Source of the DNA: Capitulum mitella
Taxonomy: Eukaryota > Arthropoda > Thecostraca > Pollicipedomorpha > Pollicipedidae
Length of the DNA stretch: 64,000 nt
Direction of reading: 5' to 3'
Assembly: GCA_030062745.1 (NCBI GenBank)
Contig: CP099839.1
Location: 35,931,293 to 35,995,292, forward strand
Shown: positions 11,752 through 23,588 of the stretch, piece after piece
How the letters are laid out: each line of letters starts with the position of its first letter
Numbering within the stretch: the stretch's first letter is position 1
Translations under genes and position numbers: made by a program
The notes under the pieces: model-generated
What the model was told of the DNA's origin: nothing
Seen by the model: the letters and a program-made list of their open reading frames with translations, nothing else
Databases searched by the model: none

Positions 11752-13076
11752 TGATGCCGGGAGGGGAGAAGAAGCGTAGCTAATATCGGCCGTACTGGGA
11801 GCCGTGGAGGACCGACGCTCTGTCTTGGCGTGGGTCACTTGTCAGGAGGCTGGCGGCACTTGCTGCGAGCGAGAAAAGGGAAATCTGTGTTTGTTACTTT
11901 ATACTATATATTTTTTGTTACGGCCAGCAGAGTTAGTTGAGTCTGATCATCAGTTCTGGCCGTTCCGACGGCTCGCCCGGTCTGAGAACGGCATTGCTCT
12001 CTCCGCCAGCTCGGTGGCCGGTTGCTGGCGCTGGGAGCGGGCTCGCAGGGCTCGTAGCGCGGCGGGCGTGCGTCTCGGTTACGACACGACAGGACGGCGG
12101 CAGCCGGTGTGGAAATCTCGGCGCCGCTGCCGCCCTCCCCGTCCGGTCATTGTTTCACGGTCAGATGGAGGGGAGCCGAGCGCCGAAATACAGGGATCGG
12201 GCGGGACGTTGGGAAAGAGCTGAAGAAAAAATGGGTACAAATGGGTATCGGAAAGAAAAGATCGCGTAGGATGTGGATACGGTGTAACGTATATGTCGGT
12301 TACCACAACAGTGAAGCTCCCTGAAACGTTAATTGATGGACAAGCTGTGGGAAAAAGGAAGCGAGAGAATGGCAGCGGATCCTAGTGAAACTCGCTGACG
12401 TGATGCGCGCGGGATCGCGATACCGTGAAACGAGCTAATCAAACAAATGGCCAGTGAAGCATTAAGTGAGTGACAGAGCGTGGGGCTGGTCTCCTCTGGC
12501 TTCCCGAGTCCCCGGGAACTAGGGAAATGGGAGGAGCCTGAGAAGAGGCCGGAGAGATCGTCTCGCAGACGGATGGTCGCCGAGGGCAGTCGTGCGCGAC
12601 CGTGAGCCGCGCCGACGGCTGTCACGCGGCCCGAGCGGCGCCGACAGGCCTTGTGCTGATTTCCTGTGAAGCTGCTGCGGTGCAGGTTCCGACTTCATCA
12701 GGTCTCGGTCTTGATCGTCGGTCAGATAGAGCGCGGCTGCAGCGTCCCGGCCGGCCGGATGCCCGCTCTGATGGAGTGCGCTGCCGCGGCCCCAAACGCC
12801 GCCATATCTCGCCGGCGGACGCTGGCGGAGGCGACGGCAGGCCGCCGGCCGTGTCGGCTCGGCACACGACGCTGCCGCTCAAGGCCGGCTCGGCGTCTGG
12901 CGTGTCGCGGCAGACGCGCAGCCCCTCTGTCGCCGCGTGCTGGTCCGCTCGGGCGGCGTGGCACCGTTCGCGTGGCTGCAGATGTCGGCCCCGGAGGGTC
13001 GCGGCGCCGGCCGAATCCGCTTTGCCGCGGCAGGCGCTGCGACGGAGCGCGCGGCGCCTCTTGCGTGACGGCGGAG

Positions 13077-13157
13077 ATGGAACCGGACAGGCGGCTCGGG
13101 CTCTTCACCCGGTCGGGGCCGCAATTTGACTGGACTGAGGGTCCAGCAGGCTGCCCG
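13077..13157 (+). CDS. candidate first coding exon, 27 codons
   Basis: An ATG in good context (G at -3 and at +4) opens a frame of exactly 27 codons. The frame runs to a strong donor, CCCG|GTGAGTGAG, in phase 0. The residues are mixed (acidic, aromatic and basic), and 19 of 27 codons end in G or C by my count. The same frame is open upstream to 12666, where it becomes Arg/Ala-rich, so I start at the internal ATG. No partner exon or family could be identified. Chance co-occurrence of ATG and donor is quite possible. Confidence 0.25.
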
Positions 13158-13359
13158 GTGAGTGAGGTACGTGGGCACGATCCGACCGCAGTGGCAGTTT
13201 CAGAGCCGTTCCCCTATGACAGAAGCCTATGCAAGCACCAGCCCAGGTTGTCAGGTAGGCCCTCCAGAAGGAGTGGTACGAACGCAATATCTCCCTTCCC
13301 GCTCGGTCCGTGGGCCCTGTCTGACACTGACGACGTAGGCCCCATCCAGCTGGGCCCCG

Positions 13360-13393
13360 GCGATGCCGTGGTTCCACGGCACCACGGCATCGC
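13360..13393. other. perfect 12-bp inverted repeat (hairpin)
   Basis: Arms 13360-13371 and 13382-13393 are perfect reverse complements separated by 10 nt. The left arm plus loop itself contains a second palindrome, CCGTGG-TT-CCACGG, so two alternative hairpins can form. It might be a structured RNA element, a cruciform site or a chance palindrome in GC-rich DNA. Confidence 0.7.
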
Positions 13394-13499
13394 TCCCGTG
13401 TCCGTGGACCCTCCCTGACGGAGGTCCCGGGCCGGCGCCGCCTTCCCTCGGCCGTCGATGAAGCATGCGTCCGCGATGACGCGGCATGTGTAAGTCGTG

Positions 13500-14300
13500 C
13501 GCGGCGACTAATGGCGGCCTGTCCCCGGCCGGGGCCGGAGCCGGCGAGCGGCGGCCGCGGCTGCGGCGGAGCTGGTCAGGGGACCTCCCGCGGAGCTTCG
13601 GCTGCAGGCCGGGCCGGGCCGGGGAGTGGCCGCCGCCGCGTGGAGCCGCGCACGCTCCGAGCCCAGCCCAGCCCAGCTGCTGTGTTCTGGAGACGGAGAG
13701 AAAGGGGCCGGGTCAGAGATATACGGACGAGAGGAAAGGGCCGACTGTTCACCGGCAGATGTAGAGGGAGGGTGAGGATGAGAGGGTAGGACGGCGAGGT
13801 CAAGACTAGTCACGTACTGGGAGATCGAGAAAAAGGCCTACTCACTAGAACTGGAAGGTGGAGGAAAAGGGACTAGTCATGAACCGAAAGGCGGGAAGGG
13901 AAAGGCCACGAGAGTGATGCGAGGACGGAGACGCTTTCCGGTTATGGGTGGAATAAAAATGGATGTAAGGATTTATGGTGGACCGAGGTGATTAATCCTG
14001 TTCCCGACATGGGGGCTGAATCCGTTCCCCTCGGGTTCTTTGCTTGCCAATTCCAGGGCTTTTGATGCAGCTTCCCGAAGCTTGGGTCACTTTTCCTACC
14101 TATCTTTTTCTACGTACTGCAGCAAAATTCCGTAATTCTATTTTGCTCAGGAACGGTGCCAGGCAACGTTTTTGGTACACATCTCAGGCGATTTTTGGCC
14201 CTGGTGAAGGTAAAAGGAAAACGGCCGCCAAAAATAACGTTTTTAAGATAGAACTTAAAACTTTATGAGTGTATAGGTTAATAGTTGGTGTAATAGTTAA
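13500..14300. other. unique DNA with purine-rich stretch, no gene seen
   Basis: 13500-13680 is GC-rich. 13690-13970 is G/A-rich with gaggaaaggg-like runs. 14040-14270 has a 74-codon + frame that I do not recognise. TGATTAAT, a Hox/Exd-type octamer, is at 13989-13996. Confidence 0.4.
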
Positions 14301-15530
14301 TTACTCTGAGGTCATTGGGCAGGCACACAAACATAATTTTGTTTATGTTAGGTCACTTTATAAGATCAGTTAAAAGTCAAAAGCCAAATTTTTAGTCTCA
14401 TAGTAAGAATTTGACGCCGTTTTTTCCAAATACCGAACCCGGAATATGTCGACGTAGGACGCCCTCCACCTGCCTAACATGTTTCAAGGTGATATCGGGT
14501 TGGGTCACGGAGTTATGACTTAAAATGTCAGTGTGCGCACTGAAGACTTAGTATCACGACAGCCGTAAACAGGATTTTTTAAATAGAAATTCAAATGATT
14601 GGAAACGTTTTCAAGCAATATGAAACACACTTAAGGCCATTCCATGTGACTAAGGTCATTGGAGGTCATTGAAGGTAAAAGGTAAGAAGTTGACCTCATG
14701 AACATGTGACCATGACACTTCCCCTTTTTCACGTTTCTGTCACCGCCTGTGCTAACATTATACAAACAGTGTAATGCGATTTGCACTTGCTGAGCATAAC
14801 ATGACTAGTTAAAGCTAAAAAACGTTTTTCTTTTAAACTGTTCTTTTAATTCACTTCATGAAAAACTAATCCTCCCATTTTTGAAACCCTTTCAGCGCCT
14901 TTCAATTTTCTTAAAATTTCAAGCATGTGGACCAGTGGTAAAAGTCCCGTTTATAGGGTCTCGATTCATGCCAGTTTCATCACAATCGGTGCGTAAACAG
15001 CAGAGCTATAACAAATCCAAAAATATCCACCATTTTCAAAATTTTGAACACTTCTTTTGATAGTAATGTAGTTTACGTCATGGCAAATCGATTTCCGTTT
15101 GTTGTGATGAAATCGGATGTGTAGTTCTCGAGATTCAAAGCGGGGCGGATCCCCCGGGCCGGAAATCGGCTTTACCGTCCAGCCCTCCAAGAATGTGGTT
15201 AAAGCAATGGATCACCGACGGACGGGAGGCTAGATGCAGGGGGTAGTAATGGGTGGCGGGCGGGAACGAAGAGGAAAGGGCGATATGTGGCAGATACGGG
15301 ATCGGTCAGGGCCAGGAAAGTGGGACGATTAAGTTGTTGGATGGGCTTGTTGCATGAAGCAAAATAAGAATGGCCTCAGCTAGCTCTCGGATCATATCGT
15401 TCAGTTGTAATGCTATCGATAAACACAAGGTGTTCAATTTCATGAGATATGTTCAACTGGCCTCGATCATGGAGGTGCTTTGATGCTATTAAAGCAGCCT
15501 TCAGTCTGTCAGTGCCAATGATATCAACAC
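14300..15530. other. AT-rich unique DNA, possible old mobile element
   Basis: There is no gene-like frame. An 11-bp inverted repeat, TTTCATCACAA (about 14976) and TTGTGATGAAA (about 15102), brackets about 125 bp of AT-rich DNA. That could be a remnant of a small non-autonomous element, but I see no target-site duplication. Confidence 0.35.
14653..14678 (+). promoter_or_regulatory. triple nuclear-receptor half-site, DR4 spacing
   Basis: AGGTCA occurs at 14653-14658 and 14663-14668, and AGGTAA at 14673-14678, each separated by exactly 4 bp. AGGTCA direct repeats with a 4-bp spacer are a known binding arrangement for nuclear receptor dimers. More half-sites lie nearby: AGGTCA near 14311 and 14351, and TGACCT near 14691. 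Binding is not shown. The region may simply be repetitive. Confidence 0.3.
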
Positions 15531-15888
15531 CTTGCATCGGCTGGTAACACATTCGCTGCGCCTTAGTGGCCGCCTCGTCTTCTCACTGGCCGACCCTCAG
15601 CCTGCAGGATGGCTGCTCAGGTGGGTGTTGAGTGGACGCTGCGCGGTGGACGCTGCGCCCATTAGACAGCGGCAAATTGTTTCGTTTTGCCGCACATTTA
15701 AATTTCAGTCGTTTTTCAGTCTTCCGAACCCAGCTAGTCCAGTCTTCTCAATGACAGTCACTCTTCATGCCTTTGAATCACGGTCACCCGTCATCCCCCA
15801 GTCTCCGGGGTGGCCCGTCTACCGAACCGGCTGGTCCCCAGTCCTTTAAACGATAGTCTTCTCATTTCTGTGGCCATCCGGGGCCGGT

Positions 15889-16088
15889 GTCCGTCTGTTG
15901 ACCGGCGGCCAGTGTCCGTCTGTTGACCGGCGGCCAGTGTCCGTCTGTTGACCGGCGGCCAGTGTTCGTCTGTTGACCGGTGGCCAGTGTCCGTCTGTTG
16001 ACCGGCGGCCAGTGTCCGTCTGTTGACCGGCGGCCAGTGTCCGTCTGTTGACCGGTGGCCAGTGTCCGTCTGTTGACCGGCGTCGGGC
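15889..16088. repeat. 25-bp minisatellite, 8 copies
   Basis: The anchor gtccgt recurs every 25 bp at 15889, 15914, 15939, 15964 (one variant base), 15989, 16014, 16039 and 16064, nearly without divergence. The unit is gtccgtctgttgaccgg plus cggccagt. Such homogeneity suggests recent expansion. The repeat ORFs on the minus strand are artefacts. Confidence 0.97.
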
Positions 16089-16399
16089 GTCTGCGGCGGC
16101 GGGGCGGCGGGACGGCGGGGCAGCCGGCGCCGCGCCACTCAGTCGGACTGCAGCCAATTACCGGGCCGTGTCGCCGACCGGCCAGATGCCGCCCAGCCGG
16201 CCAGCTGATTCGCGCGCCATCCGACCGAGACGACGGCGGCGCACCGCGGCGATCGGGCGCGCCGGCCGGCTGTCCGGCGCCGACACGGCGGCCGTGTCCG
16301 CTGTCCGGCCGGCGGACACGGCCGCCGAGCCGCCTCGCTGGCCGCCGGACGGTGGTGGGACGGACCGCGAACTGCGTCGCCTCACGCTTGTTTGTGGTG

Positions 16400-17880
16400 G
16401 ATCTCGCTCAGTCGTGTAAATAAATTATCATTCAGTCTCGGCTAATCGATTTGGTTGGTATATCATCGGCATAACAAAGTTGTTTCTAACACGCTACATT
16501 TTAATTTAAGGTTGGTATCGGGTTGTGATTGAAACTGGTTTGATGGATAGAATGACGGCATGCACAGCGAGTAATGTGCATTGCATATTTTTCTGCGTGA
16601 ATGACAGTGCAAAAACACACGCGGCGTTGTTATGTGAGTTGCCGTAAGTGAGAGCTGTGTGAACTCATGGAATTTTTGTTTTTATCACGGCCGGTGAACT
16701 GGAGTCAGCTCCGCCAGGGCAGCACCTCTGTCGCCTCTGAGACGGCTCGGGACGCGGCCGGAAGGCGGCGCTGTTAAACGAGACGGACAGACGTCGTCAA
16801 TTAGTGGTATCGCTGCCGACAGTGGACGCCTCGGTCTTGGTAAAAGCGCACATCTCGCCAGGCGCGGCCCTCCTAAGTCGGCACGTACTCCGCCCAGCGC
16901 GATATCTCGTAACGGATCTCGGCCTCCAATCGGATACTCACTGCTCTCCTTTCTCTTTCCTTCCCTGCTTCTTTGCAAGCCTTTCTAAACGCATACGCGC
17001 GCGTGTTGTCTGCTCGTTTCGTGCCTGTCGGTTTCCTCGGTATCTGTCTGTGTCCTGGCGTTTTTCTGCCGTGCCGCCGCTGTGTTCCGGGCACGCGATC
17101 GGTTCGGCCTACAGGCCTGTCCCCGGGAGCGGGCCGCCGCGGCCCGCTCTCCAGCTGGGCCTCTGTGTGCGGCCTGGGCCGGCTAAATCACTGCCCCTGT
17201 CCAGCCGCGCTTTACTGCCGTCTGGCCCAGTCAATTGAAACGGAAATGTCTGAACTCCGGCGAAACGGACTAGAAACAGATATACGGGTCGGAGCGATTT
17301 TTGTTCTGAGATAGCTCGGCAAGAAAAATGGCGCTGTTTTCGGAAAAGGGCGGCATCGCTGGTGGACCAAGAAGCCGGCCACTAGGCTGCGGCTTAAAAG
17401 CCTTCCTTGATCGGTCTTACTTTACAAAGATTTTGCATTCGGCTTCACAATGACTAACGGATCAAAACGATTTGAAACTGCGAGTCGAAGAATTGTAGAA
17501 TTATGTATATGAGATACCCTCTTGTATGAACAAGCCTGCGCAGAAATCCCCATCACCTGCTCTTCGTGGCATCATGAACGAATGTGTACGTCGAATAATT
17601 CGTGATCTCCAGCCATGTAGTGCTTATCAACCGATCGCAACAAAGTCTACACGATTAGATGTCATGTTCTGGTGTTTCACGCCTTTGTTATCCGAAGTGT
17701 TGTGCTTTGTGGCCTTGCAGCAATGTGACGTCCGTCGAGAACAAAGAAAACACGGCGTGACCTAGAAGACACTCTGAGACACCTGTACTGTGCATGTGTA
17801 GATTTTAGTAGGTAGGAGACCCTCCGCTTGAGAGAAAAGTGTTTTTGATCTGAGAATTGGCGAAGATGAGCGAGGCAGGC
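16400..17880. other. unique DNA, no supported gene
   Basis: AT-richer at 16400-16690 and 17290-17880, GC-richer between. A 79-codon + frame starts at 17526 without good flanking signals. A donor-like GTAAGTGAG near 16645 lacks a coding frame upstream. I see no repeat. Confidence 0.4.
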
Positions 17881-18122
17881 AGTTGAGGCTGGCTGTTTGT
17901 CCGAGACCCGGGCTGGGATCAGCACGCAGCGGTCGGCGGGTGTCCGACTCGGCTCAGAGCCGCGCCCTCCCTCTGTTGCCGCCCGTGAGCTGTCAGGCGG
18001 CGCTGCACCGTGACCCGCCACGTCAGAGGCGACTGACGGCACTATCCGCCCCGCCCGTGTAGCGCACCGACCACGCCATACCCGGCTCCTGGTCAGCGCA
18101 GCGCAAACCGCCACGCCCCTCC

Positions 18123-18310
18123 CCTGTACAGCACAGGCCGACAGGTCCCTCCCCAGGTACCGCACAGACCGACACGTCCTCCCCAGTCAGGTGCTGCACG
18201 GACCGACACGTCCTCCCCAGTCAGGTATTGCACGGACCATCACGTCTTCCCCAGTCATGCACGGCGCAGACCATTACGTCCTCCCCAGTCCTGCACGGCA
18301 CAGACCGAGG
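18123..18310. repeat. 34-bp minisatellite, about 5 copies
   Basis: The anchor ccccag falls at 18151, 18181, 18215, 18249 and 18283. The first interval is 30 bp and the others are 34 bp. The unit carries acgtcctccccagtc and gcacgga. Confidence 0.88.
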
Positions 18311-18896
18311 CTGTCAGCTCTGATGCGGTGATGTGATTGCGACTTAGATATGGGCTTGGTTTTCACAGTCGCGGATAACCCAGAATGCCACCTGACCCCA
18401 GCGTGACTGTGGCCTACGCAGCCAGTTCCATCCCTCTGTGATGAAGACAGACACAATGCTGGCGCTATTTCAGTGCAGCGCCACCTCACACGTGTTTTCG
18501 GTCCGGTACCGTGTGGCGAAGACCGCCACATAGGGCGGGCGTGACACCGGTGACCTCGATCGGCGTGACATGGCCGGCAGCTGCCCGGCCGGGCATCAGC
18601 TGGCTGCAGGCGGCGGGACCGGCCCGGCCCAGGCCCAGGGTGGCCTTGGCGCCGGCAGGTGGCTGGCTCTCCCGGAGGAGACGTAATGCCGTTTTCCTGT
18701 CGGCCCGGCCGTCCGGCGGATTCCCGGGTGGCCGGGCCGGGTTGGACTCCCGCGGAATCTGAATTCCTGCCGAGGGCGGCGCCGAGCGGACAAAGGTCTG
18801 TTCGGCGCCGCCCGCTCGAGCCGGCGGCGGCGCTCGGCCGGTTCAGCTGCGCTCGAGCCGAGCGGCAGACTTTGGCGGCCGCGTCCCGAACGGAGC

Positions 18897-19088
18897 CGCG
18901 AGAGCCCGGCCCTGTCTGATCGGAACCGCGAGAGTCCGGTCCTGTCTGATCGGAGCCGCAAGAGCCCGGTCCTGTCTGATCGGAGCCGCGAGAGCCCGGT
19001 CCTGTCTGATCGGAGCCGCGAGAGTCCGGTCCTGTCTGATCGGAGCCGCGAGAGTCCGGTCCTGTCTGATCGGAGCCGCGAGACCCTC
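18897..19088. repeat. 30-bp minisatellite, 6 copies
   Basis: The anchor cctgtctgatcgga recurs at 18911, 18941, 18971, 19001, 19031 and 19061. The 30-bp period keeps every frame open. The 302-codon minus ORF at 18274-19182 is largely this repeat. Confidence 0.97.
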
Positions 19089-19191
19089 GGCTGGGACGCA
19101 GCAGCGGCGGCCCAGCCGCATCTGACGTCCGGCCTTGTGGACTCAGTGAGGCCGGCGACCCTCGGCCATCTGCCTGTTCCATCTCTGCAAT

Positions 19192-19510
19192 CGTCTGCCG
19201 AGGGCAGGTGCCCGTCCTTCGGACGTTTCATCTCTGCAGTCGTCTGCCGAGGGCAGGTGCCCGTCCTCCGGACGTTTCACCTCTGCAGTCGTCTGCCGAG
19301 GGCAGGTGCCCGTCCGCCGGACGTTTCACCTCTGCAGTCGTCTGCCGAGGGCAGGTGCCCGTCCTCCGGACGTTTCACCTCTGCAGTCGTCTGCCGAGGG
19401 CAGGTGCCCGTTCGCCGGACGTTTCACCTCTGCAGTCGTCTGCCGAGGGCAGGTGCCCGCTCGCCGGTCGTTTCGTCCCTGCAGTCGTCTGTCCAGGGCA
19501 GGTTCCTCTG
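19192..19510. repeat. 49-bp minisatellite, 6-7 copies
   Basis: cgtctgccga recurs at 19192, 19241, 19290, 19339, 19388 and 19437, then a degraded copy at 19486. The period is exactly 49 bp. It starts about 100 bp after the 30-bp array, so two unrelated minisatellites are almost adjacent. Confidence 0.97.
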
Positions 19511-19839
19511 TCCAGGGCAGTTCCCCGTCCGCCGGGCGTCTGGCCGCCCAGCCGCAACCGGCCTGTGAGAGTCGTGCCGGAGCTGATTAAAACATCACCG
19601 CCGCTTTGATGGCGTCGCTCGACCCTGGGACCCCGCGCCTGGCCGCTCTCAGGGGGACAAAGCGACGGCGATGACGGCGCGCCGCGTCATCACCGCCCTG
19701 GGAGACGCCGCCAGGTGAAAGCGCGCCGGCGGTGCTCATCGCGGCTCGGATTCGTCACCGTCGTTTTGTGCGGCGCTCCGGGCGGCGGCGGCCATGTGCA
19801 GGCGGCGGCTGTTGGACCGCGTCAGCCGAACGTCCGGCC

Positions 19840-19972
19840 TCTCCTGCCGAGAATTCCGCTCCTGCCGAGAACCCTGTTCCTCCTGCCGGGTGTCCGGCTC
19901 CTCCGGCCGGGTGTCCGGCCCCTGTCGGGTGTCCGGCTCCTCCGGCCGGGTGTCCGGCCCCTGTCGGGCGGC
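19840..19972. repeat. 39-bp (18+21) minisatellite
   Basis: tgtccggctcc repeats at 19891 and 19930 (39 bp). Each unit is made of two related half-units, of 21 and 18 bp. A more diverged set of tcctgccgag copies leads in from 19845. Confidence 0.85.
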
Positions 19973-20059
19973 AGCCAGCGCAGACCCCGGTGGTCTCTTT
20001 GTACGGCGGGCGAGGGTGTGGTCTGCGCCGGGCGGCGCGGCGGCACCCACCCAAACACA

Positions 20060-20235
20060 CCATTAGACGGACTAATGCCCATCATTTTCCGGCGCTAAAC
20101 ACGGCCGCTGCGATTGAGGAATAACCCCAATCTAATTCTCGCGTCCCATCTTCCATTTGGGCTGGCCGATGGCGGCGCGCGCTATCGCCGGGTTAATAAT
20201 GGCAGGACCTCTGCTCTCACCGAACGATGGCCGAT
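20060..20235. promoter_or_regulatory. possible enhancer-like patch with TAAT motifs
   Basis: Within GC-rich DNA an AT-motif cluster occurs: attag and ctaatg facing each other near 20064-20075, ctaatt near 20135 and ttaataatgg near 20193. The mix resembles conserved developmental enhancers of arthropods, but no conservation data are available here. Confidence 0.2.
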
Positions 20236-20399
20236 AGCCGTTCTGAACACGGGTTAGCGCTGGACAAAAAGCGTGGCACATTTGTCTTATTGCCGCCGCC
20301 AGGCCGTGACGATGCAGGCCAGGGACGGTTCTCTGACTGTCTGACTGTACTGAGGTGGCCGCGGAGCAGGCCGCGCTCCACCTCGTCAGGTGTGTCGAT

Positions 20400-21130
20400 C
20401 GTTACAATCATTTGTCACGAATTTTAAAGTCATGATTGTTGTTGGCATTAATAACACAATTCAGTACGTTGTCCTATGTCTTCCTACGCATGACGACAGT
20501 CTTTCTCTATCAGCAGAACTGTTAATACGTCTGGTAACGATATTCTTTTGCACACAAGGGCAATGTTTTTCTTGACACTTTCTTAACTGTGCTTGCAACG
20601 CTTTTTTTTGCTTCATTAACCGCGGTCATTCCTAAAAACAAGATGCCAGACTTTAGACCAGACCAGCAACAGGATCTCAGATTATTTTCATAACCTCTCT
20701 CGTTCAAGGAAGGACTTAATGATGCAGCGTAAAACGATGCGTGATGATGATTAATGTCGGATTTTGCCATCAAGGCAGCGAAGAAATCTACCAGAGTTGT
20801 TACATCTCTTACATTAGGCAACTCTGCCTCAGAGGCCGAATTTGCTGGCCGCGAGTGTGACAGTGTATGCTTCATGGGTCAGCACCTCAACTCTTCCTCT
20901 TGTGTACGTTTCTCTTGGAAAGTCTTTCTTGAGCATACCTGGCCCTGACGAAATGATCTCCTTGGGACCGAACGTATCTGGGTTTGAATCCAGTTAATCG
21001 CGTCATTCTGCGTTCCCCGTCAGCCGACGTTAGGCGCGACAGTGAGCATGAGATACCACACTGACAGTTGGAAACCCAGCAAAAAACAATAACCAACCAA
21101 ATTATCACCATCCGGAGTACTTATTCCTCA
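20400..21130. other. AT-rich unique DNA, no supported gene
   Basis: A 117-codon minus frame at 20522-20875 is open but unrecognised and lacks splice marks. TGATTAAT is at 20748-20755. The segment near 20975-20990 resembles a tRNA T-arm, but I see no complete cloverleaf. Confidence 0.4.
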
Positions 21131-21186
21131 TAGTCTGTCAATCGATGCCGTCGACACCGACATCGTCCGCTCCGGCCCGCTTGTCC

Positions 21187-21392
21187 GGTGCCGTCCACAG
21201 GACCGGCTCGGTGCCGTCCACAGGACCGGCTCGGTGCTGTCCACAGGACCGGCTCGGTACCGCCCACAGGGCCGGCTCGGTGCTGTCCACAGGACCGGCT
21301 CGGTACCGCCCACAGGGCCGGCTCGGTGCCGTCCACAGGGCCGGCTCGGTGCCGTCCACAGGGCCGGCTCGGTGCCATCCACAGTGCCGGTC
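21187..21392. repeat. 23-bp minisatellite, 9 copies
   Basis: ccacag recurs every 23 bp at 21195, 21218, 21241, 21264, 21287, 21310, 21333, 21356 and 21379. Two subtypes (gtgctgtcc and gtaccgccc) alternate in the middle of the array, which indicates duplication of a 46-bp pair. Confidence 0.97.
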
Positions 21393-21550
21393 GGCCGGGT
21401 AGAAAGTCGTCCGGCGCCAACTGCCGTGGGAGCGGCGCCTCTTCTCACGGGCGGCGACTAACGGCCGGCGGCCGCCGCCGGGCTCGGCGCGTTAGCCACG
21501 CTCGGCGCGGCTACCGCTCCTCTTTGGGCCCGCGCCGACCACCTCGGCCC

Positions 21551-21571
21551 GCCAATTATTGATTAATAAAG
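21551..21571 (+). promoter_or_regulatory. Hox/Exd-type site in GC-rich island
   Basis: An isolated AT-rich stretch containing CAATTATTGATTAATAAA lies between very GC-rich flanks. TGATTAAT at 21560-21567 matches the TGATTNAT class of Hox-Extradenticle composite sites. ATTGATTAAT is shared with the site at 45599-45608. Confidence 0.3.
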
Positions 21572-21869
21572 GTCGCGGCGGCGAAAGAGCGGCGCGTTCA
21601 TTTCGGCGGGCCCGGGCGCCGCCAGCCGCTGATCGATGGCGGCGCCGATGCCGCGTGACGAGATTCGGCGGCGTGTTGTCGGCGGCGGCGGCTGTCCACG
21701 GCGGGGGGCGAGCCGCCGCCGCCGCCGCCGCCCTACATCGGGCAGGCAGGAGGACGCCGGGCGGCGGCCGGCCGGGGACGAACCGGCCCGCCCGCAGCCG
21801 GCCTCCGACAGCGCCCAGATGGATGCTGCTGTCGGCTGGTATAGATCACGTGGAGCGCCGAGTGCCGGC

Positions 21870-23230
21870 CAGAGGCCGTCTGCTGGGTTTTAGATGTGGG
21901 TGAAGCGGCCCGTTATCTTGTGTCGTTTAAAATTCGGAAAGCCGATCACGAGACAGTTATCCGTTATGGCCGGCTATTATCAGTTTCCGTCCAGTGCCCG
22001 AGGACACGCATTTATTTCAGCGGGTACTCTTGCTGCCGGTTATGTCCGTCACTCTACTTTCTTGTCTTTTTAAGCCATTTTAACTGTACCGACGATAGGA
22101 TCTTTTCAAGACACGTAAAGGGTTCTAGCGTGTCCCAGAAATAGGACAACTCCTATAGCGTTGCTTTTTCCGTTTCCGTTTGCTCCCCCCGCCGAACAGA
22201 CGACGGATGTGGTTCCAGGAACAAAAGGTGTCTTGTCAGATCGCCCTCCGCGTCTCGAAGGTCATGGGAAAAATCCCTCAACTTTTACCATGGCTTGAGC
22301 TAATGTATGTGCAATTAGAGAGGCCCGACGCCAAGGCCGTGCTGTGCTGGACGAAGGTTAGCCCGTACTGAAATGGCTCAGGAGAGAGGAATTTTTAGAC
22401 ACGTGACACAGTTCTGGAGCCGAGGAACCACTTAAGGTAGGAAAGAGGTCCACTTCCGTTTTGGCTTCTTGTTGGTTGCGTGAATCGATGCAATTTGTAT
22501 TCGAGTCTCGTTTTTGCTCGCTCTTCGTGGCATTGTCTCGGCCAGCTGTAGCATTTGTGATGAAATAGTTGACCAAAGGCATTTCCAAGAATGCTTGGCC
22601 CTACCATGCAACGTTTTCAAGTCTCACATTGTCAGTGTGTACTTGAACAGCGCACCAGACTTTAGATCCATTTCCACTTTCTGAACGGAGCCTGGAAAAT
22701 CTCAATTCTGTCGCCGTTTTTCACAAGGCATGGCTGCTCTGAATGGACGGTGTTCGTTCTACGCCAACGGTGCTTATGTTGAAGTGGTGTCAGTTTTAGT
22801 TGGAGTAGCTATAATGACGAGACATCCCTCCAGACGAAACGCTCCTTGTCCGTCCAGACAGTCTCAATTCCCACGTGTAACTCACGGCCGGCTGAACGTT
22901 GCCCCGTTACCTCAGCGTATTTATATGCAAATACCCCGGCCTAACAGGCAAACTCCTGCAGCCATGGATTTACCTCGATGGGTTTTTAGTCCCCGGCTGT
23001 AAAAAATGTGCCCAAGTTGAGACGTCCGTCGGCTGCCTTTGATGCTGGCGCTGGCGGGCGGCGGTCCACGAGTCGAGCTGCTGGCTTCTGCATTGTTTCG
23101 CCGAAAATGGGAGTAGGCCCGTGCCAGACACGTGGCAGGTAGTGATCCTGGAAGGGAATCGTCATGTCTCTCTGTACGGCCTCAATGGCCGATGGAAGTC
23201 AGTCCATCTCCCGGATTCCTAACAAGCTGG
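21870..23230. other. unique DNA of intermediate GC, no supported gene
   Basis: Frames of up to 90 codons are open on the + strand (for example 22730-23002), but none shows a domain or flanking splice signals. I see no tandem repeat before the (GA)n tract. Confidence 0.4.
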
Positions 23231-23232
23231 TC

Positions 23233-23234
<2 letters not shown>

Positions 23235-23268
<34 letters not shown>
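23235..23268. repeat. (GA)17 microsatellite
   Basis: An uninterrupted GA dinucleotide run. In arthropods GAGAG tracts can also be bound by GAGA factor, but there is no evidence for that here. Confidence 0.95.
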
Positions 23269-23274
<6 letters not shown>

Positions 23275-23588
23275 GGCAGAAGAGTGGACGATCAGCGTCA
23301 CTTGTGGCCCATATAACGTAATACCGGGACCTCAGAGTGGCCCTCAGAGGTCGGCTGCCGTGCCGTAGTGACGTCTTCGCCGGCGCGGCCTGCGCCGTGT
23401 GTCGGCGATCCGAGCACGGCCGGCCACTGCGGCCTCGCCTCGCCCGGCGCCACGTCAGCGCGTCGCGCGCCGTGACTGCAGAGCCCAGATGGGCCGATAC
23501 GGCTGATTCGGCGGCGACAGCGCTACTTGTTCCGCGCCCGCCACGCTGATCACCTGATTAGCGGCCCCGTTCGGCCGACTGCCCGGAC

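Noticed and set aside
12666..13418. 250-codon + ORF as a whole
   Set aside because: Most of it is Arg/Ala-rich, and a strong donor lies inside it. Only the part from the ATG at 13077 to that donor was kept, as a weak exon candidate.
15889..16088. Regular 25-bp repeats considered as a CRISPR array
   Set aside because: Units abut directly with no unique spacers, there are no cas genes, and the context is eukaryotic. The same holds for the 35882-36083 array.
20960..21005. Possible tRNA T-arm (TTTGAATC loop with a 5-bp stem)
   Set aside because: No acceptor stem, D-arm or anticodon arm could be matched around it.
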